Below the pieces are notes generated by a model, which saw only the letters and a program-made list of their open reading frames with translations, searched no databases and had not been told where the DNA came from. A DNA stretch of 64,000 nt from assembly GCA_900239685.1 (NCBI GenBank), contig OENT01000628.1:1-64000 (forward strand). Reading direction: 5' to 3'. The translations under genes and the position numbers were made by a program. Of the stretch, positions 24,801-36,273 are shown piece by piece. Positions within the stretch are counted from its first letter, which is position 1; the number at the start of each line of letters is the position of its first letter. Source of the stretch: Rotaria macrura. Its lineage: Eukaryota; Rotifera; Eurotatoria; Philodinida; Philodinidae.

Positions 24801-27276
24801 TATCATAGAATTGTTTCAAACTAAGCTAACAGTAATGCAAATCTAAAACATTTCAGAGGGACCCATGTGTAATCAAGGCTCATTGCCATTTGACAGAATA
24901 AAATCCTTGAGAGAGCTTTCAACGATCCGAAAAGAAAATTTCACATTTTCCACGACGTTTTAACAATCAATCAACTGATAATGAATCCATGTAAACGGTC
25001 TCAATCTGCATTCTAGTCTTGATGATATTAATCGGTGCATTGGAAAACAGAATTTATTTTACATTTTCATTTTCAATGGTTGAGTAAAAATAAAATAAAT
25101 TAAAGTACTAAATGAAATATAATATTAGAGATGATCAAAAAGAAAAAAAGAATCGAAAATTCTCGAACACTAATCTGAATCGATAGATAAAACATTTGTC
25201 TCGTATTGTGTGAACTTCATATTATTTGAATAGATTAATAAGTTATGTAGTCGTTTTCAAATAAATTCACAATTAATCAAAACGAAAATGATTTTCAACG
25301 ATGAGGACTCTCGCCGTTCGTTTAGCTCCTTTTCAGAGATCAATCGATATCTATCAGCTTCTTGCGTCCCTTTGACGACGAATGAAATATCTTTATTCGA
25401 ATCGTCTGTGCTATAAAACAAAAACTAGGAAAACAATGGTAGTTGCAGTGTTGATTTTTAACGAGCATGTCGTTTGCCACTGAATGCTTATATATCGATG
25501 TAATACTAATTTGAGTCACTGTTTTTATTAGTATTTAAAAACTGAATAATCCAATACTACTTCGTGACACTATTTGATTTTCGTCAGTTAAACTAGTCGA
25601 ATGGAAAACAGCAAAAACAAATAATTAAGTTGCCACATATGTGATTACCATCAATTCAATAGGTATTCACAAACATCCTACGGAATTTTTCCGTTTTTTT
25701 CATGTAACCAAGCTTTTTGAAATACGAGTCATACATAAACAGAATAGCATATAATTTGAAATATAGTTGTAATCATGAGACGCTAGCATCTTTCTGTTTC
25801 TTCCTACGTACAGGTAGTTCGAAAGTTTTTTAGTCAATCTAAACTATGTTCAGTTCGGAATCAAGTAAAATTTGTTATTCGAAATCCTCATTAACTATCA
25901 TAGAAGACAAAGTTCATAATAGGTGGAATAAGTAATACTCATTTTGAAATGAATGTCATCCTACTGTAAATCAATCTTAGTTTCCAACATCTATATGCAT
26001 GTTTCTGATGTTTATCTTAAACTAATTACAACCTTCTACTACGCCATGTATTTCGAACATGGTGACACGGTACTGTTGAACATTTTAATATTTCATAGGA
26101 TATCAGAGTTTTCAAAAATTTGAATCGAGTAGCACCGCTAAACAAAGATCTAACTCTTCGTTCCCATGCATCGATCCATTCGAAATTTCAACATAATTTT
26201 AAAAGAGCAATTAAATTTCATTCATATTTTTTTTATGCTTGAGAACTACAAGTGAGATTTGTTTTTCTCTACAGAAATCCATGATCATTATATTAGTCTA
26301 CTATTTGATCATGAATTTAACGACGCACTATTTAATTAACCAGAATGTATTCACTACTATTGCACTGTATAACTTTACAATCGATGTTCTTCGGAATCTA
26401 TTGCTTCGATAGTAAAATCAAGAGGACAGTGACAGAAAGAACGTACTTGGATGTGTTTTACGTTGAGATAATTATTTTTAACTGTTTCTTATTTTTAGTT
26501 TTTTTTTCTTGTTGCATAGGTTGATGGAATCATCAACGATGCTAATATCTTTTGAATGTGAAAATTGACAGTATGATGGGAAAGAACCAAATGAACTGCT
26601 GAACTGAAAAGTAGTAGATTGTTCATTTGAACTTTAAGAAGATAATCAACCCTACATAGAAGAGTAAATATAAAATTTCTCGATTATGTTACTTGCTTTT
26701 TCATCAGACAGATAAAACTTGCGTGAGACATTACAGATATATTCATGGATATTTTTTCTTGGGTGTACTATGTGTTGACATTTAAAACAATGCAATTTTA
26801 TGTGCACTACGTTCTCTTGTTCAATGACTTTTCCTTTTATCAAAGATTCCTAATATGTTGCATTGTTCAATTTGTATTGAAATTTCTATTCCCCCATAAG
26901 TATACACAAGCAAACTTATCTTAAGCATATCTACTTATCGTCAATGTAAATTAGATTACACATTTTTTCCATTCCAAAAATCTGTGTCTAGTGTTGTTTT
27001 TCTCAAAACAAGTTTTTATCATTCGAAATAAATTATTGTAACTTGCATGGAAACTGACCTATGCAATTTCAATGATGTTCATTCAATACTTACCGTAATG
27101 ACTGCATAAAAGGATTATAAATAGCAAACTATTAGATATTTATCAGTAAGAATTATAAATTTTCGAGACGCACATAAAATGATATGTTTTCTTTTCGTAT
27201 AAAATAATTGATTTTCGAGAAGTCATGTTATTTTCTTTCTCGATTTCATAAACGAAATTGAACATTAAGATTAGAA
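24801..27276. other. 2.5 kb intergenic, no gene seen
   Basis: AT-rich with dense stops. The minus-strand frame at 26652-26843 has a CxxC followed by spaced His residues, but it starts with TTG, is short and has no partner exons, so it is not called. Confidence 0.45.
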
Positions 27277-28270
27277 AAGATGAGTCGAGAAAATCAGGAC
27301 AAGAATCATAGGGGAGAAGATAAATCTTTCAGAGGATGAAGATTGAGTATTTTGAAGATATGTTGCAATACACATCATATACTGTAAATCAGTAGTAATT
27401 GTTTGCAAGGTTATGTAGCAATCGGCGGTTGGACTAGAACCACTGCTCAATGTATAGGTACTATCAGGTTTGTTGATGAATCTATAAAGATCGTATAGTC
27501 AGTATTGAAAACAGTCACTAGAGTTGCATCACGTTGGTACTGCTGTTTGCATATAGAACAATAATCCGGAGTAATTGAAAATGAATCATTTGAAGTCGAA
27601 CTGGCATTGGCTTTAATTTTCACTAGACTTGAGTTCGGTCCACTAATACCTTAGTAGCTGTTAGACGTGGATGAATATATTGGACAGGCGAGATCAGATA
27701 CAGTGGACAGGTACATTGGCGACCCTAGAATAGCATTGATGCCACTACTTGTGTTTGAATGTGTGATGAATTGCACCGATGTATTAGTTGTAAGCAGTAG
27801 ACCATTCGTGCCTACTAGTGTCATTGATAATCCAGAGTCACTACTAGACACATTTGCGTTGATGTTTCGCCTCCAATTATTACCACTTAACTGAACTGAT
27901 GGAATACGATTTTACCTTGGATTCCAGGCATAAGCGAAGCAAAAGAAATAATCAAGGTACTATTGTCTGCAGTGAATAAAATTACAATCGGTTTTGCTGT
28001 AGAGCCGGATAATATGTCAGTATTATTGAAGTATGCAGTTAACTTATAACTGAGATTGGATACTGGAATAAGTCCTGATCAATTGTAAGTAAAACATGGT
28101 ATTCCTGTAACATCATCATCGTTTAATACACATGCATACAACGAGTTCACTGCCAGTGCCACAGAATACTGAGCATAAATAGGCTAATTTCTTAGTAATG
28201 TTAACATAGTTAGATTCGACTTGCGCAACATAAATAGAAGAGATTGCTAAGCTGATGTATGCTGAGACGT
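27277..28270 (-). pseudogene. decayed Ser/Thr/Asn-rich surface or secreted protein
   Basis: Reading down the minus strand, long sensible segments alternate between frames: SAYISLAISSIYVAQVESNY; ACVLNDDDVTGIPCFTYN, stop, SGLIPVSNLSYKLTAYFNNT; PIVILFTADNSTLIISFASL; then 27851-27651 with LSMTLVGTNGLLLTTNTSVQ; SITPDYCSICKQQYQRDATL; finally SPTADCYITLQTITTD and a hydrophobic tail, SPMILVLIFSTHLF. Many N-x-S/T sites and the hydrophobic end suggest a glycosylated, perhaps GPI-anchored protein. At least three stops or frameshifts break it. I do not recognise the family. It abuts an oppositely oriented transposase remnant. Confidence 0.5.
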
Positions 28271-28320
28271 GTTTTTCATGAATAATTTCTGATACCCTTT
28301 TCAAAGGCGAAAAAGAAAGA

Positions 28321-28881
28321 GTTGCTATTGGTCTAGACAACGCGACTTGGCACAGCAAACTCACAGAATAATCAGTCATTCCGACACGTCCTTCAACAAA
28401 AGGAGAAATCCAACAATGGTTGAGAGATAGAAATATTTGTTAAAGCTCAACTGTTAAAACTAGTGGGTGCTAATGGTCCACCTAAAGAATATATTGTGAG
28501 TCATTTTTAAGAGCTATTTCCAGTTTTCAGAACTCAACTGTCCTTCATTGTTTCGTTGAATAGAGTGATCGTATTGGAAACAAATATGGTATAGAAATAT
28601 TTCGTCTTCCAAAACTACACTGTAGCCTCAATCCTATTGAATTGTCATGGAATAATCTGAAGCAATTTGTTCGTGATCAAAACACGACGTTTCATCAGGA
28701 TGATGTAAAACAACTGATTGAACAGCTTATGGTGGCGATGGGTGATAAACGTGCAACTTCGTATTTTCATCATGTTCGTGGAATTGAAGAAATGTTCAAA
28801 ACAGCGGATGCAATTATGAAAGAAAATATCGAACCAAATTTACAATCTGACACTGAGGAAACAGATTCAGATGACGAGTAG
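28321..28881 (+). pseudogene. C-terminal half of a DDE (IS630/Tc1-superfamily) transposase with an intron
   Basis: VAIGLDNATWHSKLTE (28321-28368) contains the second catalytic Asp in the LDNATxH pattern and is followed by a stop at 28369-28371. IPTRPSTKGEIQQWLRDRN continues in frame, then a one-base shift near 28437 gives KAQLLKLVG and PPKEYI. A GT-AG intron, 28496-28563 (68 nt), joins in phase to SDRIGNKYGIEIFRLPKLHC, SLNPIELSWNNLKQFV (third catalytic Glu in NPIEL) and an acidic tail ending DTEETDSDDE. The N-terminal half is absent: upstream sequence belongs to another decayed gene on the opposite strand. The 3' exon alone is intact for over 100 codons. Confidence 0.75.
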
Positions 28882-30234
28882 TAAAATATAGAATAACAGT
28901 TCTTTTCCTATTCCTAATTATTTTAATCTAGTATGTTTTTGTGTATGGACAATAAAATGTCTATTGTCATAATAGATTGATTAGAAACAGAAGGATAATA
29001 AGATCAAGCAGACTGAAATAAAAAGATTGTCTCGCAGGCAAGAGCTTAAATATCAGCATTCTTGCAGTTATGCACTCATGACCTCAACATAAGATTACGA
29101 ATCAATGCAAAAATGAATTGTTTCATGTTGTTTAGTATAGTAAAAACATCTGTATTCTGAATATATTTTCAATATTTTTCGTGTTTTAGCGAGAAGCGCC
29201 ATACATATAATTTCACTGTTGAAAGACTTCTAGTGTTTCTAGTGAGGAAAATCATAAAATTCCTTCGATACCAATGTGAAGAGAGTATGTTGGGGTACAT
29301 ACATCATGAAAAAAAGTTCGCTAATACACGCTTCATTTCGTCGACAAAAGCTCCCATCACAAAATACTTCGAGTGATCACTTTCCCACATAGGTATCTGT
29401 CCCCGGCCCTTCTCTATGGAACGCTGAAAAGCGCATATCGATATAACCTTTCAATGAAAAATTATACGACTTTCTTTCATCTGTCTCTTTTAAAAATCTC
29501 GATAGTAGTATGTTTTAATCACATTATCAAATAAAAGGAAGGAATTACGTGTATATGTTAGAATAACACGAGACGGGACGGGATGTCTCGGATAAGGCGG
29601 TGCAGGATGCAGGACGGGACGGGACAACTTTTTTGTTATCCCGCGGAGGTCTGATACTTACTAATATTCTAGTAGAATCTTGATTTAAGACTTCTTCAAG
29701 TGTACCTACAAACGTAAAAGGTCATTTTAATGAAGAACATCAATGAAATATTTGATACATTAGAGTCACATGCTCAAGGGAGCAAAGAGACAAAAAAATA
29801 TTGATGGGCTCAACGAGATTTAAGAATATGAACCTCTAGGAAAATTTGTGTGTTTCATGATACTATTTCCAAGCAATAAAATTCTAAACTCCAAGTAAAT
29901 ATTTCATATTACATAATCTGAAGCTAACGTAGATTTAGTCATGTTACTGTAAGAAAATGTTCTACGTCATAGAATAGTTCAAAACTTTCCTTTAAAAATC
30001 AATCGACAGTAACAGTGACATGATTTTTTGTTCGAAATGGAAGTAGTAGTGTCTACCTAACAATATACCTGGTCTCTTTTATGAAAACCTATGTGAGCTT
30101 TTGATTCATTGAAAAAGATTGTAGTCATCATTTGAACATAATTATCTCATGTTGTTCATGTAGTAAGATAATAAATCTTGTTCTATCAAACCTCAGAATA
30201 TTTATATAGATGGGTTAGCAAACGACTACCATTG
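28882..30234. other. intergenic, no gene seen
   Basis: AT-rich apart from a G-rich patch at about 29570-29640 with repeated GGGACGGGAC, which has no coding sense. Confidence 0.5.
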
Positions 30235-30432
30235 CCCAGGACGAAAGCTCCCAATCGGCTGCTATTGAATGTCGGAAACTGTCGGAATCCTGGTATTCCG
30301 ACTGGGGTAACGCTTATTCCGAGAAAACTTCCTGTTGGAATCAAATATTAAGGATTCCGATAACTTTCAACGGATTTCTATTGGATTCGATAGGATTCAG
30401 CAGAGTCCATTAGTCAGATGAATTTTCCTGGG
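30235..30432. mobile_element. short CCCAGG-ended element with GGATTCCGA-type repeats
   Basis: It starts CCCAGGACGA and ends TTTTCCTGGG, with inverted CCCAGG tips 198 bp apart. The interior has repeated GGATTC/TTCCGA words (for example TCGGAATCC, GTATTCCGA, AGGATTCCGA, TTGGATTCGA). It resembles the elements at 19466 and 54010 in tips and design but uses a different internal word. No TA duplication is evident, so boundaries are less certain. Confidence 0.5.
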
Positions 30433-31527
30433 TCGTTTGTCAAATTTTTTAGACGGCAAGGTTCTGTTCATTATCCGTCCTATAATTGTCGTACTCTTCA
30501 CAAATAAATCAATGCCAGCATGATATTTCACTACTATTTTATTAGCATCTATTCGCCTTGCAGACACATACACAAAAGAAAGTAAGTTTTTTGATAAGAC
30601 TCTTTATTTCATAAAAGAGGACAATTCTCACTGTTATAGCTATTGGAAAAGTTCAAGTATTGTGAAAATTCTAGTTGAAATGAGTTTTGTAGTCGACAAA
30701 CAAAATGAAATATTTGTTGAAGTAAATCAAATGGCATGAGATGGGTTCAAGTATATCATGAAACGAATCGATGAAAATAGATTCGTTGACAGTAATCCTT
30801 CTAGAGAATTATCACAAAGGAAATAAGAAGACATTTTTAATTTGATAAGCATAGGATATAACAAATAAAAATTTGCAACAACTATATAACACTATGTGAA
30901 TACTGCTGATGCTTTCTTTTCATTTGTATTTCAGAAACATTGGATACCAGTAAAACACGTCAATTTTTTTCTACTGTGAGTCGTTTGTGCTTTTCATGAA
31001 TGTCAATATCGATGGAAAGAGTAAAACTGAAACAAGCATCGCCTATATAAATGTTTTGAATTCATATTCTATTCATTCATTTGAATTATCACACGTCTAT
31101 AATCTGTGTACTTTTTCGAATTGCTCTACTGAATGATAATACAATCCTTATACAAGCTGTATTGAATGCGTCATACTACTCAAATTAATTTTTAGTAGGA
31201 ATAAAAATCATTCTAGGTTTAACATGTTTCTTTTTCGTCTATAGTAAACTCTCATCCAATGGTGCGTAAATAAAACCAAGTCTTGATGTATTTTGAAGAA
31301 CATTCTGTGTCAACCTTTTCATTGCGTCATTGGCATTCAAAACCATCGGATGATGTCAACATGTAATCGAACTAAAATCTTTACTCAATCTAAACCGATA
31401 GGAACACTTCAATGTTTTATTTTATCGTGATATTACGTCTTTTCGAATTTTTTCATGTAATTATAGCTGGAATACGGATGACACTGTAGTACAAATAAAC
31501 TCATGTATTGAAAGGCATCGTATTTAG
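30433..31527. other. intergenic, no gene seen
   Basis: AT-rich. Includes the 3' flank of the minus-strand EEP-family gene. Confidence 0.5.
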
Positions 31528-32340
31528 CTAGTTTTTATAGGTTAACTCAGCCAACACTGGTAAATGATCTGATAAATAAAAATTGTTGAAGGAATCAGTA
31601 ATATGTGTATGCTGCAATACTGTGAAATGTGCCGATGTAATGAAAATATAGTCGATCCGATCGCCTATTCCATTCTTTACGTCGAAGGTAGACCAAGTGC
31701 CATGTGGGCCAGAGTGAGGCGATTCTGTCGAAAGTTTGGCATCTTGAAAATTGGTGTTTTTCATAATGATACTATAGGGATCAGAGTCGGGGTTTGAATT
31801 CAAGTCTCCAGTTAATATTGTCGGTGTTGAATATCCGGCAATCTGCTCTATTCGACGTAAGATAAGATGGGCACTTTCTCGACGAGCTTTTAAACCTTTG
31901 TGATCGAAATGCGTATTAAAATAAAAGAAGACCTTGTTCGTTTGTCGATCGCTAAGCTTCACCCAACTGCATATACGGGTTATAGCCGCATCCCATCCTT
32001 TAGAACTAGGTGTGTCTGGAGCTTCTGACAACCAAAATGTACCTTGGTCTTTGAGTTCGAAACGATCGCGACGATAAAATATGGCACAAAATTCACCACT
32101 GACTCCGCCATCATTTCTACCAACACCATAATAGTCATAATTTGATAATCCAGCTTTTAAATCAGCCATTTGTTGAGGACCCGGTTCTTGAACACCCAAG
32201 AGATCAGGCAGATAATGTTTAATAAGATCAATAACACGATCTTTTCGATGACACCATCGATTTCCTCCGTCTTTGATACTATCGTTGCGAATATTGTAAG
32301 TCATTAGGCGAACCGAAGGCAAACACGTTTGAGATGACAT
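31528..32340 (-). CDS. endonuclease/exonuclease/phosphatase (EEP) family protein
   Basis: Intronless, 270 residues, ATG at 32340. It has the EEP metal-dependent phosphodiesterase fold with all signature motifs in order: LMTYNIRND (Asn16), LLGVQEP (Glu52, metal), YYGVGRNDGG, FNTHFDHKG (His144, Asp147), LTGDLNSNPDSDPY (Asp179, Asn181), GDRIDYIF (Asp230) and YLSDHLPVLAEL (Asp258, His259). No signal peptide or other domain is present, so it is probably an intracellular hydrolase; the substrate (nucleic acid, phosphoester or lipid) cannot be read from sequence. The length and motif spacing resemble compact bacterial EEP hydrolases more than animal CCR4 or APE1 proteins. With the lack of introns, beside genes that have four to nine, this makes horizontal acquisition plausible but unproven. 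Confidence 0.9.
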   Translation of the reverse strand: MSSQTCLPSVRLMTYNIRNDSIKDGGNRWCHRKDRVIDLIKHYLPDLLGVQEPGPQQMADLKAGLSNYDYYGVGRNDGGVSGEFCAIFYRRDRFELKDQGTFWLSEAPDTPSSKGWDAAITRICSWVKLSDRQTNKVFFYFNTHFDHKGLKARRESAHLILRRIEQIAGYSTPTILTGDLNSNPDSDPYSIIMKNTNFQDAKLSTESPHSGPHGTWSTFDVKNGIGDRIDYIFITSAHFTVLQHTHITDSFNNFYLSDHLPVLAELTYKN

Positions 32341-32996
32341 GATTCTCTAAATGTGAAGTAAAATGCAAAAAGTTCTATCAATATGTTTTAGAAATATGAA
32401 TTCGATAATAAACTATAGTTTCCATAAGTCACGAGGAAGATTGAAGGAAAATGAAAGAGGATGATACAATAAGTACAAAGCGAAATCAATTCCTTAACAA
32501 TAACTGATTCATGTTGCAACCAGGTGCCTTTGTATTCGTCAAAAAACAGAACAAGCGTTTCATACTATAAAAATTACAGTAATTACAATAATATATCGCC
32601 ATCTATATTCTTAAACGAACCCATCGGATTACTGTCGAACACCTACTGAGTTTGATATACTAATCATAAGAAAAAAAACATTAATAAGTTAGAATACATT
32701 TTCAAATACTCTTCACCGATGATTAGTTTATTCTCTTAGATCAAAATAGGACTCAAATATCCCAAAATGTGTTATGTGATGTGGTCTAGCTGTAAGCGAA
32801 ATTCTATCTAGAAAAAGCTATCAGCGATTTGTGTTGTTTGCCATACTATGAACAGCATCGATGCTATTTCCAGCCGTGTTATCCAATCCTGTTTGGATTT
32901 GTGCATGAATACCATAAACGAACACAAGAAGAGAGAAAATGAAGAAACTCAACACCTTGAAAGATATAATGTAGGCGTATGCACCAGTGCTATATA
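32341..32996. other. intergenic / EEP gene upstream region
   Basis: AT-rich, no gene seen. Presumably holds the EEP gene promoter. Confidence 0.45.
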
Positions 32997-33326
32997 GTCG
33001 ATACCAAAGATGAACGTTTTTCGGTATCTAAAATTTCCAGTCCTCACTGGTCCTTCAGCTCATTTTTAGTCAGTTTTGATAAGGCTATCCAACGGAACTA
33101 TCAGAATTTACAAAACTAGATGAAAAGAAAAAATGAGTGCAGGGGGGAGAGGTAGTCAAAACTCGAAATTTTACCAGTCCCTCCAGTCGTTTTTGCTTTT
33201 CATCGACTTCTGTAAATTCTGATAGTACCATTGGATAGCCTTATCAAAACTGACTAAGAATTAACTGACGGACCAGTAAGGATTGGTGATTTTAGATACC
33301 AAAAAGCGTTCATCTTTGATATCGAC
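32997..33326. mobile_element. 330-bp palindromic MITE
   Basis: The two halves are inverted copies over about 150 bp each. GTCGATACCAAAGATGAACG at the left matches GTCGATATCAAAGATGAACG read inward from 33326, and similarity (roughly 85-90 percent by eye) runs almost to the centre at 33161. Inner landmarks such as TAGTCAGTTTTGATAAGGC occur in both arms. TA flanks both sides (32995-32996, 33327-33328). No coding capacity. It fits a Tc1/mariner-dependent fold-back MITE. Confidence 0.85.
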
Positions 33327-36273
33327 TATGCAGCACTGGAGCATACCTATTATAATGTAACCGTGTACAATCACAGGTTGATTGCATACGACAAAAGGAT
33401 TTGTGATAATGATACATCAAATAGTTTTTGTGACTATATATATATATATATATGGTAGCCGTAGCCGTAGCTCTGTGATAAACAACACTTATCCCTGAGG
33501 TTACACTAAGTTGATCGGGAATTACAGAATGTGCGCAATCGAACTTCATTCAATATACGAGTTTTTTTTATAGCATGTGATTTTGCAAGTATTTCTCATA
33601 GCGTCCCCCTTTAAACATCGAATACTCAATCCAAACACACCATGCATGATAATACCGTATGAGAGCACATAGGCATAATTCATTCTCGTTTTTGCTTCTC
33701 AAAAACACTTTTCTGCTCTATAAAAGTTAAAACGAAAAGCAAATAATTAGTGGTGGTTCATAGCATTTAATTGTCGTCGATATCCAAAGAGAAATTTTCA
33801 GTCTGTCAAAATCAAAGGAATCAAACAAGTAAACTTTATGCGATAATGTTTTTTCGAAAAACAAATACAAAAATTGCTCACACTCATGTTGTTTACTTCA
33901 ATCTCTGCCAATGACTCCATGGCCGATCTGCTTTAAGGAAAAAAGCAACGAATCAATGTATCATCTTGTTACAAAGGCTTGTATTGAAAGAGAAGAGAAA
34001 CAAGACAATTCTTATATGAATTCAAGACATTCCATTGATTTTATGCCTTTTCCATGGAAAAAGAAATTATTGCTTCTCCTGTCTAAAACACGTGTACATA
34101 CAAGACCTTTTCTTACGTCACTGCTACCATGGTTGTCTTGAATGAATAGTAGTCGAACGAATGTCTCATATATTCATACGTTTTCGTCTGGAGGATGTTC
34201 AGCACATATTCAAATGCATAAACATATAATATGATTCAACTACACATCGACTTTGTAGAAGAATATTTTTATTTTATTTGAAGAGAGACGATTAGCATAC
34301 ACGAGTCAGTGTGTATTCGACAGAAAACTAATAGAGAGATGCTGAAGTTTCTTTCACTTGACTTCACATTTCATATGAATCGCATGTGCTTGTGATATTT
34401 TGCGAATCGGATCATTTTCAGACGTACGTTGAGTTTGAATCACTAGGACTTTTTCAATGCTCTTCTTAACAGATGAACGAGACAAAAAAAATCAAAGTCT
34501 CACCAATTTAAACATGAACTTGAAGTACTCGTTTAATATGTAATGTCAGTATATAGCAATCGAACCGTTCAGTGTGTTTTCTCAGAACTTGATAAATCGA
34601 CCTCATGTTATGTGAACAATGTTTCAGTTCGATTATTCGCGAATCTTACAACTGTCGAGTGTTGTTTTAGCTATATTTACCGTTAAACTTAAGTAGGGTC
34701 AAAATGGTGCAGTATTCGGAAACATAGATGTTTAGAGTTAGTGAATTATCTCAACAGGATATATTTCTTCGATTTAGTTTTGAGGTGCTGAAGGAGTACA
34801 GGAATCTCATTTGCTTCCAGTTAGTTTTTCTGAGTCATTAAGACTAATATTATGGATAGTTAGTGTACTAGCATACTGTGAACGGTGTGAAAATCGCTAT
34901 CAATCGGAATATAAAGAAGATCTTGCTACTCTTTTTCTCAAGAAGTTTTGAGATTTGAAAAAAGTCTAGCACCACAGTAACAGCAAAACAACGCCCATTC
35001 CCAAATTATAGAAAATCTACTGTTAGTGGTCTTCTTTCGGTGAGTACTGAAACTCATCATCTTCCATCATAAATTCTTTAGTACTGCTGCATTTATGAAG
35101 AATGATGTATAATTAAAACGATAAGATTCAAATCACTACAATGAGTGATAATTATATTAGTGATTTGATGAAGTTCAAGATTTTTCTAAACGCGTTAGCA
35201 TTATTACACCAATAAAAAACCAAATAAAAGAAGATATTAGAAAGAGATGTGTGTAGCAGAAATATGTCATGATGCTTTATACTGAATATGAAACAAAAAT
35301 GTTGCATTTATTTTGATATCTAATAGAAAACAAAATGATTCGCCAAGAGACTTAAGTACAGCGAGAAAATTTTATATCCGAGACAAACGTCAAACTTTCA
35401 AGTGAAAAATTAATGTTTGTAAGATTTAGAGATAAATACATCGCATTCAGAGAACCAACTATGATTTATTCAGTCATTTTTCAAAGAAAACTTCACAAAA
35501 ACCTCTGTGTTGGGTTTAACACTCATTACTTTTAGAAACAATTCGCCTACAGTCGAATGCATAAGATTTCCTAAGATATCTGGTGGCCTCTCAGTGCACT
35601 GCCTTCAAAGATGTCATTAATTTTGCACGAATGATGTTTCTAGAATTTCAAAACTAATGATTTAAACTTTGATGTTTACTTATTTAGGAAGCCACTCTCA
35701 AGGTTTTTGTTAATCCATACAAGTAAATTTTTTGAACAACCAGCAAATATATGTGGTGAAATATTCGATAGTATAGTTAAAGGGAAATCTAATCAGAACT
35801 CTCTCTTATGTTCACCAGACGCATCTCCGTTATGAATCTAGGATTCTTTTTATGTGACATGGTTCACTAGAAATGAATGGAAGATCGTGGTCATTACTTT
35901 GAAGTTGGCGAGTGATAGTGGCAGAATTCTATTTTAAGCATTGTATATCAAGAAAACTGAATGTTATTTTTTTGTGAAATTTGGCGATCGTTCCCAATCT
36001 TCGCTGGCCTATCTGGCACTGATTTAATACAAATGATTAATAAATTATAAGCTTCCTTAAATTGTATGATAAATAATTAGATAATGGTGAACCACAAATT
36101 TCATTGAAAATTTTAGAACCGTGAAAGTACTTTTAATCGAATGCAAGCGTGAATGGCGATATTTTAATTTGTTTGCTCTTGGTTTATCTACAAGTAAATC
36201 AAAAGTTTCTTCAGCTACGGGCTGACTGTGTTCACAAAATCAAACCAAGATGTAATTAGCAGATATATTTTTA
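33327..36273. other. 2.9 kb intergenic, no gene seen
   Basis: A TA-dinucleotide microsatellite lies at 33435-33453. Open frames such as 33911-34141 (plus) lack any motif. Confidence 0.5.

Noticed and set aside
26652..26843. Zinc-finger-like frame with CxxC and His
   Set aside because: TTG start, 63 codons, no conserved spacing with any finger class and no further exons.
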